Positions 7,239 to 14,446 are shown, counted from the first letter of the stretch. The stretch: 15,487 bases of DNA from Desulfobacteraceae bacterium (GCA_022712835.1 JAFLJU010000579.1:1-15487); one strand, 5' to 3'. Notes: generated by a model not told the origin, from the letters alone. Made by a program: numbers and translations.

Positions 7239-7502
7239 ATGAAAACGTTAATTGGTGGAGCTGTTGCAGTTCTTCTCGGTGTTGTCGGTCTGGCCGTTTG
7301 GTTTGGTCAATTCTTGAATCTTCTTGCTGGCTGTATTCCTGCGGTTCTATTGCTGGGTGGTGGTCTTGCTCTCTATCTGGGGTTTGATGAGCTTAAAGAT
7401 TCATGGAAAAATGATGAAGGTGTCGATGCACCGGTTGATAATGATAATGATAAAGAAAAAATTGCGGCACTTGAAAAAGAACTCAATGAGTTGAAAAAAT
7501 AA
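7239..7502 (+). CDS. Small membrane protein with C-terminal coiled coil, unknown function
   Basis: This is an 87-residue protein with a strong Shine-Dalgarno (AAGGAGG, 8 bases before ATG). Residues 4-21 and about 26-48 are two Gly/Leu/Val-rich membrane helices separated by a short turn. The rest is soluble and charged: FDELKDSWKNDEG, an Asp/Asn-rich hinge (about 62-71: DNDNDK), then KIAALEKELNELKK, which has heptad spacing and should form a coiled coil. Both ends are therefore probably cytoplasmic. I do not recognise the family. The gene is monocistronic, divergent from plsB and closed by an intrinsic terminator 30 bases after its stop. The coiled coil suggests oligomerisation or a partner protein at the membrane. 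Confidence 0.75.
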   Translation: MKTLIGGAVAVLLGVVGLAVWFGQFLNLLAGCIPAVLLLGGGLALYLGFDELKDSWKNDEGVDAPVDNDNDKEKIAALEKELNELKK

Positions 7503-7532
7503 GAAATAGGGTTACACGCGTTTGGTAATACA

Positions 7533-7559
7533 GGGCTGTTTAATTACAGCCCTTTTTTT
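7533..7559 (+). terminator. Intrinsic terminator after the small membrane protein gene
   Basis: GGGCTGT (7533-7539) pairs perfectly with ACAGCCC (7546-7552) around a 6-base loop and is followed by seven T. The T tract runs into the stop codon of the convergent RNase H gene. The minus strand has no T tract after the hairpin, so it acts mainly on the plus-strand transcript. Confidence 0.9.
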
Positions 7560-8280
7560 ATGGCAGAGGTCGCAATATGGCAGAGGTGGCAAGAAAGTCG
7601 GCCACTTCATTTTCTTTAATACCGGCATGCCCTTTTACCTTTATAAATTTTATCTCCTTAAAATTTTGTATCAGGCGCCTAATTTCCAATACCAACTCCT
7701 TGTTTGCCTGGGGTTGGCTCTCACGGGTCAGCACCCCGATTGCATAACTGGAATCCGAGAAAATACGCACGGGCAGATCGTAGCGTTTTAAATGGGAAAT
7801 TGCGATTTTAATGGCGGTTAGCTCCGCTATATTATTGGTGGCAATCCCAATACTTTGGGAAATTTGTTTTTGGTTTTCATGATAAATCAGAAGCGCACCG
7901 ATACCTGCGGGGCCCGGATTCCCAGAGGATGCTCCGTCTGTATATATTTGAATACAATCTTTCGGCAGATTTTCCTGGTGATGGCCCTGTTTTGAAGACT
8001 TTGGTGAGTTTGGTGAATGGGGGCTGGTTTTTGCCCCTGCCGGAACCGCCTGGTCAAGAGGTTCCAGGCTTTCCTTTTTTATCCAGTACTCATAGTCCTG
8101 GGTTAAATTATATTTTATCAGAACCTTGTCCTTGTTTTCCAGAAGCTGCCCATCCCTCATGAAAGCAACCCATACCTTGTTGCCTTTGAAGCTCATTCGC
8201 TCCCATTTTTTTTCCGGCGGTTCTTTTTCCGATGGATCTTTCTTTAATGAATCTTTTTTTGGCGGTTTAGTTTCAGTCAT
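7558..8280 (-). CDS. rnhA: Ribonuclease HI with N-terminal extension
   Basis: RNase HI cuts the RNA strand of RNA-DNA hybrids. Residues 108-235 of 240 form the complete domain: YTDGASSGNPG with Asp115, NIAELTAI with Glu153, FSDSSYAIG with Asp176, KVKGHAG with His218 and ENEVAD with Asp228, so all catalytic residues are present. Before it come a Lys/Pro/Glu-rich tail (1-25), a small module of about 50 residues (26-77, WERMSFKGNKVWVAFMRDG to YEYWIKKESLEPLD) and a Ser/Pro/Lys linker (78-106). The module is not the classical RNase H hybrid-binding domain that I can recognise, although it may serve the same purpose. The ATG overlaps the namZ end by 8 bases (ATGACTGA) and no Shine-Dalgarno is clear, so translation is probably coupled. 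Confidence 0.9.
   Translation of the reverse strand: MTETKPPKKDSLKKDPSEKEPPEKKWERMSFKGNKVWVAFMRDGQLLENKDKVLIKYNLTQDYEYWIKKESLEPLDQAVPAGAKTSPHSPNSPKSSKQGHHQENLPKDCIQIYTDGASSGNPGPAGIGALLIYHENQKQISQSIGIATNNIAELTAIKIAISHLKRYDLPVRIFSDSSYAIGVLTRESQPQANKELVLEIRRLIQNFKEIKFIKVKGHAGIKENEVADFLATSAILRPLP
7559..7587 (-). repeat. 12-bp direct repeat at the 3' end of rnhA
   Basis: TATGGCAGAGGT (plus strand) occurs at 7559-7570 and 7576-7587, offset by 17 bases. The two copies are read in different frames, and the second supplies the final PLP and the stop codon. This looks like a small duplication that reset the protein's end. Confidence 0.75.
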
Positions 8281-9445
8281 ATAGATAGTACTTTTTTGAA
8301 TCGATCATAAATTGAGTGAGTCCCTTTTGCCAGTTTGTTTCAAGAACTTTTAAGTCTTCCATATTCACAATTTTTTCCCGCAGATCCCGGCTACCCAGGA
8401 TCAGGTCCATGGGCAGGCGTTCATATTCATATTCATAGGGTGGTTGCTTGAATTCAAAGGCATCTGGGTGAAATTTTAGGATAAGCTGCATGAGAAGAAG
8501 GGAGGCCAGATAGGGTGAAAAATTTTCCCGTGAGGTAACGTGGATGTGAAAGCCCTTACATGCCTGTTGCTGCCATTTGCCCGAGGTGGGCTCGAAATTG
8601 ACCGGCCGAAGAAAAGCTCCTGGGATATGATTTGACGCTATTTCTCCCATGGCTTTTGTGTCCAGAAACGGTGCGCCAAATTGCTCAAAGGGCAGGGTGG
8701 TTCCCCGGCCTTCGGAGATATTGGTGCCTTCAAAAATTACCTGGCCGGGATAAACCATACAGGACAGGGGAGTGGGCAGATTGGGAGAGGGGGGCAACCA
8801 GACAAGATCTGTGTCCTGCCAGTACATGCTGCGTTTCCACCCGGTCATGGGGATGATTTTTAGATCACAGCCCAAATCAAAGGTCTGGTTAAAAAATTGG
8901 GAAATCTCGCCCACGGTCATGCCGTGGCGCATGGGAATGGGGAATCGACCCACAAAAGAGGCATAATCAGGTTCCAAAACATTCCCTTCCACTCGTCCTC
9001 CTATTGGGTTGGGCCTGTCTAAAATAACAACGGTTTTATTGAGCTTGGCCGCCATTTCAATGCAATGGGAAATGGTATATATAAAGGTATATACCCGTGT
9101 GCCGACATCCTGGATATCAATGATCAGGGTATCTATGTGGTCAAGCATCTCGGGGGTTGGAATCCTGGTTTCGCTGTATAGGCTGAAAACAGGGATGTTG
9201 AGTTGGGGCTCAATTCCATGGTCCGATTCGATCATATTGTCTTGTTTTTCCGCATATAGGCCGTGCTGGGGGGCAAACAATGCTTTTAGTTGGCGTGGGA
9301 ATAATTGGTTGATAATCGTAAGACTTGGGGTAAGGGATTTGTCCACTGAAGCTGGATTTACCAGCAATCCCAGGCGTTTTCCCTTTAAATATGTTGGGGG
9401 ATTGGTTTTCAGGTTTTCGATACCGGTCATCACCTTATGGTTCAT
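8273..9445 (-). CDS. namZ: Exo-beta-N-acetylmuramidase family protein (NamZ/DUF1343, GH171)
   Basis: Members of DUF1343 characterised in Bacillus (NamZ/YbbC) and Tannerella release MurNAc from the non-reducing end of peptidoglycan chains. The 390-residue protein has the family blocks: LGLLVNPASVD (25-35), APQHG (58-62), DIQDVGTRVYTF (110-121), DRPNPIGG (143-150), RHGMTVGE (173-180) and the signature EGTNISEGRGTT (239-250) followed by PFEQFGAP (252-259). Length is normal for the catalytic core. No signal peptide is seen, and an in-frame stop (TAA) closes the frame upstream with no alternative start, so the enzyme appears cytoplasmic. The Shine-Dalgarno is AGAGG 4 bases before ATG. It is first in an operon with rnhA and lies near the MurU-AmgK-like fusion, which would use its product. 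Confidence 0.85.
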   Translation of the reverse strand: MNHKVMTGIENLKTNPPTYLKGKRLGLLVNPASVDKSLTPSLTIINQLFPRQLKALFAPQHGLYAEKQDNMIESDHGIEPQLNIPVFSLYSETRIPTPEMLDHIDTLIIDIQDVGTRVYTFIYTISHCIEMAAKLNKTVVILDRPNPIGGRVEGNVLEPDYASFVGRFPIPMRHGMTVGEISQFFNQTFDLGCDLKIIPMTGWKRSMYWQDTDLVWLPPSPNLPTPLSCMVYPGQVIFEGTNISEGRGTTLPFEQFGAPFLDTKAMGEIASNHIPGAFLRPVNFEPTSGKWQQQACKGFHIHVTSRENFSPYLASLLLMQLILKFHPDAFEFKQPPYEYEYERLPMDLILGSRDLREKIVNMEDLKVLETNWQKGLTQFMIDSKKYYLYD

Positions 9446-9463
9446 GTTACCTCTTATTTTAAG

Positions 9464-9490
9464 ATTGTATGTAATGCTTGTTTAGGTCAA
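9464..9490 (-). promoter_or_regulatory. Weak sigma70-type promoter candidate for namZ-rnhA
   Basis: On the minus strand TTGACC (9490-9485) and TACAAT (9469-9464) each match five of six consensus positions, but the spacer is only 15 bases. The transcript would start about 10 bases before the namZ ATG, which is short. Treat as tentative. Confidence 0.25.
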
Positions 9491-9505
9491 TTCCTACCAT
9501 AGTTG

Positions 9506-9534
9506 TTGACAAAAATTCAAATCCTAACTAAATA
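9506..9534 (+). promoter_or_regulatory. Sigma70-type promoter for hisC-cmk
   Basis: A perfect TTGACA (9506-9511) is followed at 17 bases by TAAATA (9529-9534), a poor -10. Transcription would start near 9541, about 24 bases before the hisC ATG. The strong -35 and position support it; the exact -10 is uncertain. Confidence 0.45.
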
Positions 9535-9564
9535 TTGTTTTTTTACCAGGAGGAGATACATTCC

Positions 9565-10659
9565 ATGAAGTTTAAAATCAGTGCCTCGGTTGAGACCATT
9601 AAAGCATATGAGGCGGGCAAGCCCTTAAAGGAATTGGAGAGGGATTACAATATCACAAATGCGGTAAAACTGGCTTCCAACGAAAATCCATTGGGGTTTT
9701 CCCCCCGGGTGTTGGATGCGGTGAATGAAGCGCTTCCCCGTATGAATCGATATCCGGAACCGGTTGCCCATGAATTGTGCTTAGCTTTGGCTCAAAGGTT
9801 TCAGGTTGGCACGGATTCCATTGTTCTGGGAAACGGCTCCGATGACATTATAGCCCTTTTGGCCCATGGGTTTTTAAATGCGGGGGATGAGGCGGTCATG
9901 CCCTTGCCCTCCTTTTTAATGTATGAGATCAGTGTAAAAACCGCCAAGGGGGTTCCGGTCATGGTGCCCCTCAAAGACTATGGCACCAATCTGGATGAGA
10001 TAGTCAAAAGCGTCGGACCCCGAACAAAGATGGTTTTTATCACCAACCCCTTTAATCCAACGGGCAGTACGATCACCCGAGATGAATTTGCTTTATTTGC
10101 CCAAAAAATACCAGAAAACGTGATCATTGTGGTGGATGAGGCCTATATTGAATTTGTCCGGGACGAAAATGTGTTCAATTCCCTGGATGCCCCCTTAAAG
10201 GACCCCCGGGTGGTAACCTTGAGAACCTTTTCCAAGGCCTATGGTCTTGCCGGTTTCAGAATCGGGTATGGGATCATGGACAGGGAGGTTGCTCAAGTTT
10301 TAAATCGAATTCGTCAGCCCTTTAATGTGAACACCCTGGCCCAGGTGGCGGCACAAGCTGCGATCCAGGATGAAGATTTTTTGAATATTAGTATTCGCGC
10401 CACCCATGAGGGGATTGATTTTCTTAGTTCTGAACTGACGAAGATGGGGCTTTCCACCCTTCCCACCCAATCTAATTTTTTAATGGTTGATTTGAAGACA
10501 GATGCCTCCCTAGTGTTTACCCGGATGCTAAGTCACGGCGTCATCGTCAGGGGATTAAAATCCTATGGATTTGATACCTTTTTGCGGGTGAACACCGGAA
10601 CCAAAGAGGAAAACAAAATTTTTATCAAAGCATTAAAAAAGGTGTTGGATAGATCATGA
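9565..10659 (+). CDS. hisC: Histidinol-phosphate aminotransferase
   Basis: HisC is a PLP-dependent class I/II aminotransferase that converts imidazole-acetol phosphate and glutamate to histidinol phosphate. The 364-residue protein has the substrate-side motif LASNENPLG, the PLP-phosphate region GNGSDD, TNPFNPTG, VDEAYIEF and the Schiff-base lysine K224 in TFSKAYGLAGFR. I start at the ATG at 9565, preceded by AGGAGG; an earlier in-frame ATG (9535) would add ten residues that encode the ribosome binding site itself. No other his gene is nearby; instead cmk overlaps its end by ATGA. In this context the enzyme could also serve aromatic amino acid transamination, as some HisC homologues do, but the histidine role is the default. 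Confidence 0.92.
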   Translation: MKFKISASVETIKAYEAGKPLKELERDYNITNAVKLASNENPLGFSPRVLDAVNEALPRMNRYPEPVAHELCLALAQRFQVGTDSIVLGNGSDDIIALLAHGFLNAGDEAVMPLPSFLMYEISVKTAKGVPVMVPLKDYGTNLDEIVKSVGPRTKMVFITNPFNPTGSTITRDEFALFAQKIPENVIIVVDEAYIEFVRDENVFNSLDAPLKDPRVVTLRTFSKAYGLAGFRIGYGIMDREVAQVLNRIRQPFNVNTLAQVAAQAAIQDEDFLNISIRATHEGIDFLSSELTKMGLSTLPTQSNFLMVDLKTDASLVFTRMLSHGVIVRGLKSYGFDTFLRVNTGTKEENKIFIKALKKVLDRS

Positions 10660-11315
10660 AACATAGAATTATAACCATTGACGGGCCGGCAGGCGCTGGG
10701 AAAACAACCATTTCGAATCTTTTGGCCAAAAAATTAGGTTGTGTCTATGTGGATACCGGTGCCCTTTACCGTGGGGTTGCCTATGAAATAAAGAATCAGG
10801 GGGTTGACTGGGAAAATGATGAAAGCCTTGATACCTTTCTTGCGTGTCTGGATTTGAATTTTAATCTGGATGAGGCGACGCTTTTGCTGACCTCTTCTAA
10901 TAAGGATATTACACCGTTTATCCGGACCCCGGAAATAACAATGCTCGCATCGGCCACCTCGGCAAGACCGCAGATCAGGGCGGCATTACTTGGTATCCAG
11001 AAAAATATTGCCGACAATCAGGATGCAATATTTGAAGGGCGGGATATGGGCACGGTGGTTTTCCCCGATGCGCCCTTTAAATTTTTTCTTTTTGCCGACC
11101 TTGGGGTCCGGGCAAAAAGGAGATATGCCCAAATGGTTGAACCGGAAAAGAACCTGCAAACAGTTCAACGGGAAATGGAAAAAAGGGACGTCAATGATTC
11201 CCAACGAAAAGAAGCGCCATTGAAGGCGGCGAAAGATGCATTCAAAATTAATGCCTCTTATCTAACCATTCCAGAAGTGGTGGATGAAATTTTAAATTAT
11301 ATCCAAAAAGGTTAG
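10656..11315 (+). CDS. cmk: Cytidylate kinase
   Basis: Cmk phosphorylates CMP and dCMP with ATP in pyrimidine nucleotide salvage and supply. The 219-residue protein, normal for the family, carries the P-loop GPAGAGKTT (10-18), the CMP-binding VDTGALYRG stretch (about 32-40), EGRDMGTVVFPDA, and the lid and Arg-rich region RAKRRY to EKRDVNDSQRKEAPL. Its ATG overlaps the hisC stop by four bases, giving translational coupling. It is directly upstream of rpsA, the widely conserved cmk-rpsA order, although rpsA has its own promoter here. Confidence 0.96.
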   Translation: MKHRIITIDGPAGAGKTTISNLLAKKLGCVYVDTGALYRGVAYEIKNQGVDWENDESLDTFLACLDLNFNLDEATLLLTSSNKDITPFIRTPEITMLASATSARPQIRAALLGIQKNIADNQDAIFEGRDMGTVVFPDAPFKFFLFADLGVRAKRRYAQMVEPEKNLQTVQREMEKRDVNDSQRKEAPLKAAKDAFKINASYLTIPEVVDEILNYIQKG

Positions 11316-11333
11316 AAATTAAGTAAAATTGGC

Positions 11334-11362
11334 TTGATTATTCTATTTTGAGTTGCTATAAA
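11334..11362 (+). promoter_or_regulatory. Sigma70-type promoter for rpsA
   Basis: TTGATT (11334-11339) and TATAAA (11357-11362) are separated by exactly 17 bases. Each matches four to five consensus positions. Transcription would start near 11369, giving a leader of about 69 bases that begins with a hairpin. Confidence 0.6.
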
Positions 11363-11373
11363 GGCAAATTGTA

Positions 11374-11394
11374 CTCGGACTGTCTTTGTTCGAG
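11374..11394 (+). promoter_or_regulatory. Stem-loop in the rpsA leader, possible S1 autoregulation element
   Basis: CTCGGAC (11374-11380) pairs with GTTCGAG (11388-11394) with one G-U pair and a 7-base loop. Outside it, GTA (11371-11373) can pair with TAC (11399-11401) across a bulge. It lies right at the predicted transcript start, 44 bases before the ATG. E. coli rpsA is autoregulated through a structured leader; a similar role here is inference. Confidence 0.35.
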
Positions 11395-11437
11395 GCTGTA
11401 CGGGTGCAAAAAAATTCGATTAGGGGGAATATTATTA

Positions 11438-13318
11438 ATGAACAACATTGCTGAAGAAAACGAAGACCAAGAAATGAATACAGACGAATTAGAGACACAG
11501 GAAGAAGTATCTGGACCTGGGATGGATGACATCACCGGCGAAGAGAGTATGGAAGAGCTTTTAGGCATTTATGAATCCAGCCTTAGCAAATTTGAAGAAG
11601 GGCAGGTAGTTACTGGAAAAGTTATATCCATTGGCAGGGAAACAGTTCTTGTTGACGTTGGATATAAGTCTGAAGGCCAGATCTCTATTCATGAATTCAT
11701 TGATGAGGAAGGCAATGTAAATGTCAACGTCAATGATGAATTTGAGGTTATGATTGAAGTTTGGGATGAAGAAGAGGAAACTGTTCTTTTGTCCCATGAA
11801 AAAGCGAAAAAAGTAAAAGTCTGGGATGCTATCAAAGACATTTATGATGCAGACGAGACCATTGAGGGTGTCATCACAAGCAGGGTCAAAGGCGGTTTTT
11901 CCGTTGACATCGGCTTGCTGGCTTTCTTGCCTGGTTCCCAGGCGGATTTGCGCCCCATCCGTAATATGGATGAAATGGTTAACAAGACTTATACCTTTAA
12001 AGTCCTCAAATACAATAAGAAAAGAAACAATATCGTATTGTCAAGAAGGGTTCTTCTTGAGGCCAAACGGGATGAGCAGAGAAGCACTACCCTTGAGACC
12101 ATTGCGAATGACAAGGTCATGGACGGTATTGTTAAAAATATTACAGAATATGGTATTTTTGTGGATCTTGGCGGTGTGGATGGATTGCTTCATATCACCG
12201 ATATTTCCTGGGGTAGGGTTAAACATCCGTCAGAGCTTTTCTCCGTCGGTGATAATATCACGGTAAAAATTCTTTCCTTTGATTTTGAAAAAGAAAGAGT
12301 ATCCCTTGGTATGAAACAGTTGACACCTGATCCCTGGACTACTGCTGTTGAAAAATATCCCATTGCTTCCAAAATAAAAGGCAAGGTTGTTAGCTTGACT
12401 GATTACGGTGCTTTCATTGAGTTGGAAGAGGGTGTTGAAGGGTTGATCCATGTGTCTGAAATGTCATGGACCCGGAAAGTACGTCACCCATCCCAGATGG
12501 TTGCCGTAGGGGAAGAAGTTGAGGCGGTTGTACTTGACCTGAAACCGGAGAACAGAAGAATTTCTCTGGGTATCAAACAGACCGTTGACAACCCCTGGGA
12601 AATTATTTCTCAGAAATATCCTGTGGGAACAATCATTGAGGGTAAAATCAAGAATATCACAGAATTTGGTCTGTTCATCGGCATTGACGATGACATTGAC
12701 GGTTTGGTGCATATTTCTGATATTTCCTGGACAAAACGCATCAAGCATCCGTCTGAAGTATACAAGAAAAATGATACTATCCAGGCAGTGGTTCTTGATA
12801 TCGACAAATCCAATGAAAGATTCTCTCTGGGTATCAAACAGACCCAGGCAGATCCTTGGGAATCCGTTGCACAACGCTATGAAGTGGGCAAAGAAATCTC
12901 TGGTGTTATCACCAACCTGACCGACTTTGGTGTGTTTGTGGAATTGGAAGAAGGGATAGAAGGTCTTGTTCATGTTTCTGAAATCAGTAAAGAAAACATC
13001 AAGAGCCCGAAAGAGCATTATCAGATCGGAGAAACCATTACGGCCAAAGTAATGAATATTAATTCCGATGAAAGACGGATTGGACTTTCCATCAAACGTC
13101 TTTTGGAAGATGATGATGACAAGTATCTTGAAGACTTTGCAAAGAACATGAAACCTGCCACCTCTTCCTTTGGTGAACTGCTTCGGAATAATATCCAGGA
13201 GCAATTAGAAGCCAATAAATCCCAGGAAGCAGATAGCACAGAAGAAAAAGATACTGTAGAAGTAGAAGTCGAAAAAGATACAGTAGAAGTAGAAAAAGAT
13301 ACCGAAGAAAAAGAATAA
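11438..13318 (+). CDS. rpsA: 30S ribosomal protein S1
   Basis: S1 binds mRNA and helps the 30S subunit start translation. The 626-residue protein contains six S1/OB repeats at about 52-122, 138-204, 224-293, 311-380, 397-468 and 483-554. Repeats 3-6 are the closest to consensus (for example GVVxNITxYGxFVDL then GLLHITDISW and RVSLGMKQ), and 1-2 are diverged, as is usual for the ribosome-binding half. An acidic N-terminus (2-45) and an acidic C-terminal tail (about 560-626) with imperfect EKDTVEV repeats flank them. I chose the ATG at 11438, 8-9 bases after GGGGGA; the frame is open further upstream to 11348 but that stretch carries the leader hairpin. It has its own promoter and a strong terminator. 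Confidence 0.96.
   Translation: MNNIAEENEDQEMNTDELETQEEVSGPGMDDITGEESMEELLGIYESSLSKFEEGQVVTGKVISIGRETVLVDVGYKSEGQISIHEFIDEEGNVNVNVNDEFEVMIEVWDEEEETVLLSHEKAKKVKVWDAIKDIYDADETIEGVITSRVKGGFSVDIGLLAFLPGSQADLRPIRNMDEMVNKTYTFKVLKYNKKRNNIVLSRRVLLEAKRDEQRSTTLETIANDKVMDGIVKNITEYGIFVDLGGVDGLLHITDISWGRVKHPSELFSVGDNITVKILSFDFEKERVSLGMKQLTPDPWTTAVEKYPIASKIKGKVVSLTDYGAFIELEEGVEGLIHVSEMSWTRKVRHPSQMVAVGEEVEAVVLDLKPENRRISLGIKQTVDNPWEIISQKYPVGTIIEGKIKNITEFGLFIGIDDDIDGLVHISDISWTKRIKHPSEVYKKNDTIQAVVLDIDKSNERFSLGIKQTQADPWESVAQRYEVGKEISGVITNLTDFGVFVELEEGIEGLVHVSEISKENIKSPKEHYQIGETITAKVMNINSDERRIGLSIKRLLEDDDDKYLEDFAKNMKPATSSFGELLRNNIQEQLEANKSQEADSTEEKDTVEVEVEKDTVEVEKDTEEKE
13244..13309 (+). repeat. Imperfect repeats encoding EKDTVEV in the S1 tail
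   Basis: GAAAAAGATAC begins at 13244, 13271 and 13292, each time followed by related GTAGAAGTAGAA or GAAGAA sequence. The spacing (27, then 21) stays in frame, so unit gain or loss only changes tail length (EKDTVEVEV, EKDTVEV, EKDTEEKE). Confidence 0.8.
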
Positions 13319-13356
13319 CGCAAAATGTAGTTGATTGCTTATTCAATAGTGATATG

Positions 13357-13396
13357 GGGGCCGGATAAAGATTATTTTATCCGGCCCCTTTTTTTT
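13357..13396 (+). terminator. Strong intrinsic terminator after rpsA
   Basis: GGGGCCGGATAAA (13357-13369) pairs perfectly over 13 bases with TTTATCCGGCCCC (13376-13388) around a 6-base loop, followed by eight T. It lies about 40 bases after the rpsA stop and separates rpsA from sppA transcription. Confidence 0.96.
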
Positions 13397-13408
13397 ATTA
13401 TTGTTACC

Positions 13409-13473
13409 TGATACTTTAACCAGATGCTATGATCGGATGTTTTAACCCGATGCTATAATCGGATGCTATAATC
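13409..13473 (+). repeat. Five tandem 13-bp units upstream of sppA
   Basis: The units are TGATACTTTAACC (13409), AGATGCTATGATC (13422), GGATGTTTTAACC (13435), CGATGCTATAATC (13448) and GGATGCTATAATC (13461), with no bases between them. Two subtypes are seen: units 1 and 3 end in TTTAACC, and units 2, 4 and 5 end in TATRATC. The last two units each contain a perfect TATAAT (13454-13459, 13467-13472), so one may serve as the sppA -10, although no good -35 lies 17 bases upstream. Confidence 0.85.
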
Positions 13474-13506
13474 AAGAACCGTTAACCCTATACAGGATAC
13501 CCATTT

Positions 13507-14415
13507 ATGTTTTCACGACGACACCCCTTTTTGTTTTTCCTAACCATGATCTCGGCCTGTATGACCACAGCTTTTATAGGGTGTGTAGGGCTTGTTTATG
13601 TCAGTTCACAAGTAATGGATACCGGGTTTTCCGAGTCCCTTGGGGGACAAAAGGGAAATATCGGAATTGTGGAAGTGATCGGCCCCATTATGTCATCCAA
13701 AAAAATCATTGAGGATATCAAGGGATTTCGGGAAAATGATGATATTAAAGCCATTATTATTCGGATTGACAGCCCGGGAGGCGGGATCGGGCCTTCCCAG
13801 GAAATATACAGAGAGCTGATTAAAACACGTGCTGAAAAAAAAGTGATCGCCTCCATGGGGTCGGTGGCCGCTTCCGGAGGGTATTATGTGGCGGCAGCCA
13901 CCCAGGGAATCGTTGCCAACCCCGGGACCATCACCGGGAGCATCGGTGTGATCATGGAATATGCCAACCTCATGGAAATTGCTAAAAAAATCGGTATCAG
14001 GTCTGTGGTGATCAAGAGCGGGGAGTTTAAAGACATGGGATCTCCCCTGCGGGAACTTAAAGACAACGAAAAAAAGATTTTTCAGCAATTGGTGGATGAG
14101 CTTCACCTTCAGTTTGTCTCTGACGCGGCCAAGGCCCGAAACATAGACTTAGATATTATGGCAAAATTGTCCGACGGCCGGGTGTATACAGGGCAAAAAG
14201 CGCTTGCGCTCAAACTGGTTGATCGGTTGGGGAATCTGGGAGACGCTATTCAGTGGGCTGGGGAATTGGCTAAGATTCAGGGAGAGCCGGTACCGGTTTA
14301 TCCTAAGGAGGATAAGATGACATTTATCCGAATGCTGGCTGATACCCTAATCAAGGATATTAACATCACCGGTGCTATATCGGAAAATTTTGGTTATAAG
14401 ATCGATGCCCGTTAA
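13507..14415 (+). CDS. sppA: Signal peptide peptidase SppA, short (S49) form
   Basis: SppA is a membrane-anchored serine protease that degrades cleaved signal peptides and membrane-protein fragments. The 302-residue protein has a basic start (RRH), one membrane anchor (about 8-34) and a single S49 domain, like the short Bacillus form rather than the tandem E. coli form. Catalytic Ser123 lies in GSVAASGGYYVA and the general-base Lys175 in SGEFKDMGSPLR; the 52-residue spacing is the same as in B. subtilis SppA. IRIDSPGGG (85-93) and NPGTITGSIGV (138-148) are further family blocks. The active domain would face the periplasm. The start has only a weak AGGA about ten bases upstream. Transcription begins after the rpsA terminator, probably from within the 13-bp repeats. 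Confidence 0.93.
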   Translation: MFSRRHPFLFFLTMISACMTTAFIGCVGLVYVSSQVMDTGFSESLGGQKGNIGIVEVIGPIMSSKKIIEDIKGFRENDDIKAIIIRIDSPGGGIGPSQEIYRELIKTRAEKKVIASMGSVAASGGYYVAAATQGIVANPGTITGSIGVIMEYANLMEIAKKIGIRSVVIKSGEFKDMGSPLRELKDNEKKIFQQLVDELHLQFVSDAAKARNIDLDIMAKLSDGRVYTGQKALALKLVDRLGNLGDAIQWAGELAKIQGEPVPVYPKEDKMTFIRMLADTLIKDINITGAISENFGYKIDAR

Positions 14416-14434
14416 GTAAAAACTATATCACGAA

Positions 14435-14446
14435 CATCCCATATGA
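14435..14446 (+). promoter_or_regulatory. Distal copy of the putative TetR operator half-site
   Basis: CATCCCATATGA here recurs in the dyad at 14541-14576: once as CATCCCATGTGA and once, inverted, as an exact copy. It lies 65 bases before the -35 of the tetR promoter and just after the sppA stop. Operator role is inferred from the repetition. Confidence 0.45.

Noticed and set aside
12464..13204. Minus-strand open frame of 246 codons
   Set aside because: Antisense to rpsA. Its length comes from the codon pattern of the S1 repeats; the product is Phe/Asn-rich with no motif.
13507..13600. FIGC at residues 23-26 of SppA as a lipoprotein signal
   Set aside because: Position -3 is Phe and the hydrophobic stretch continues past the Cys, which fits a membrane anchor better than lipobox cleavage.
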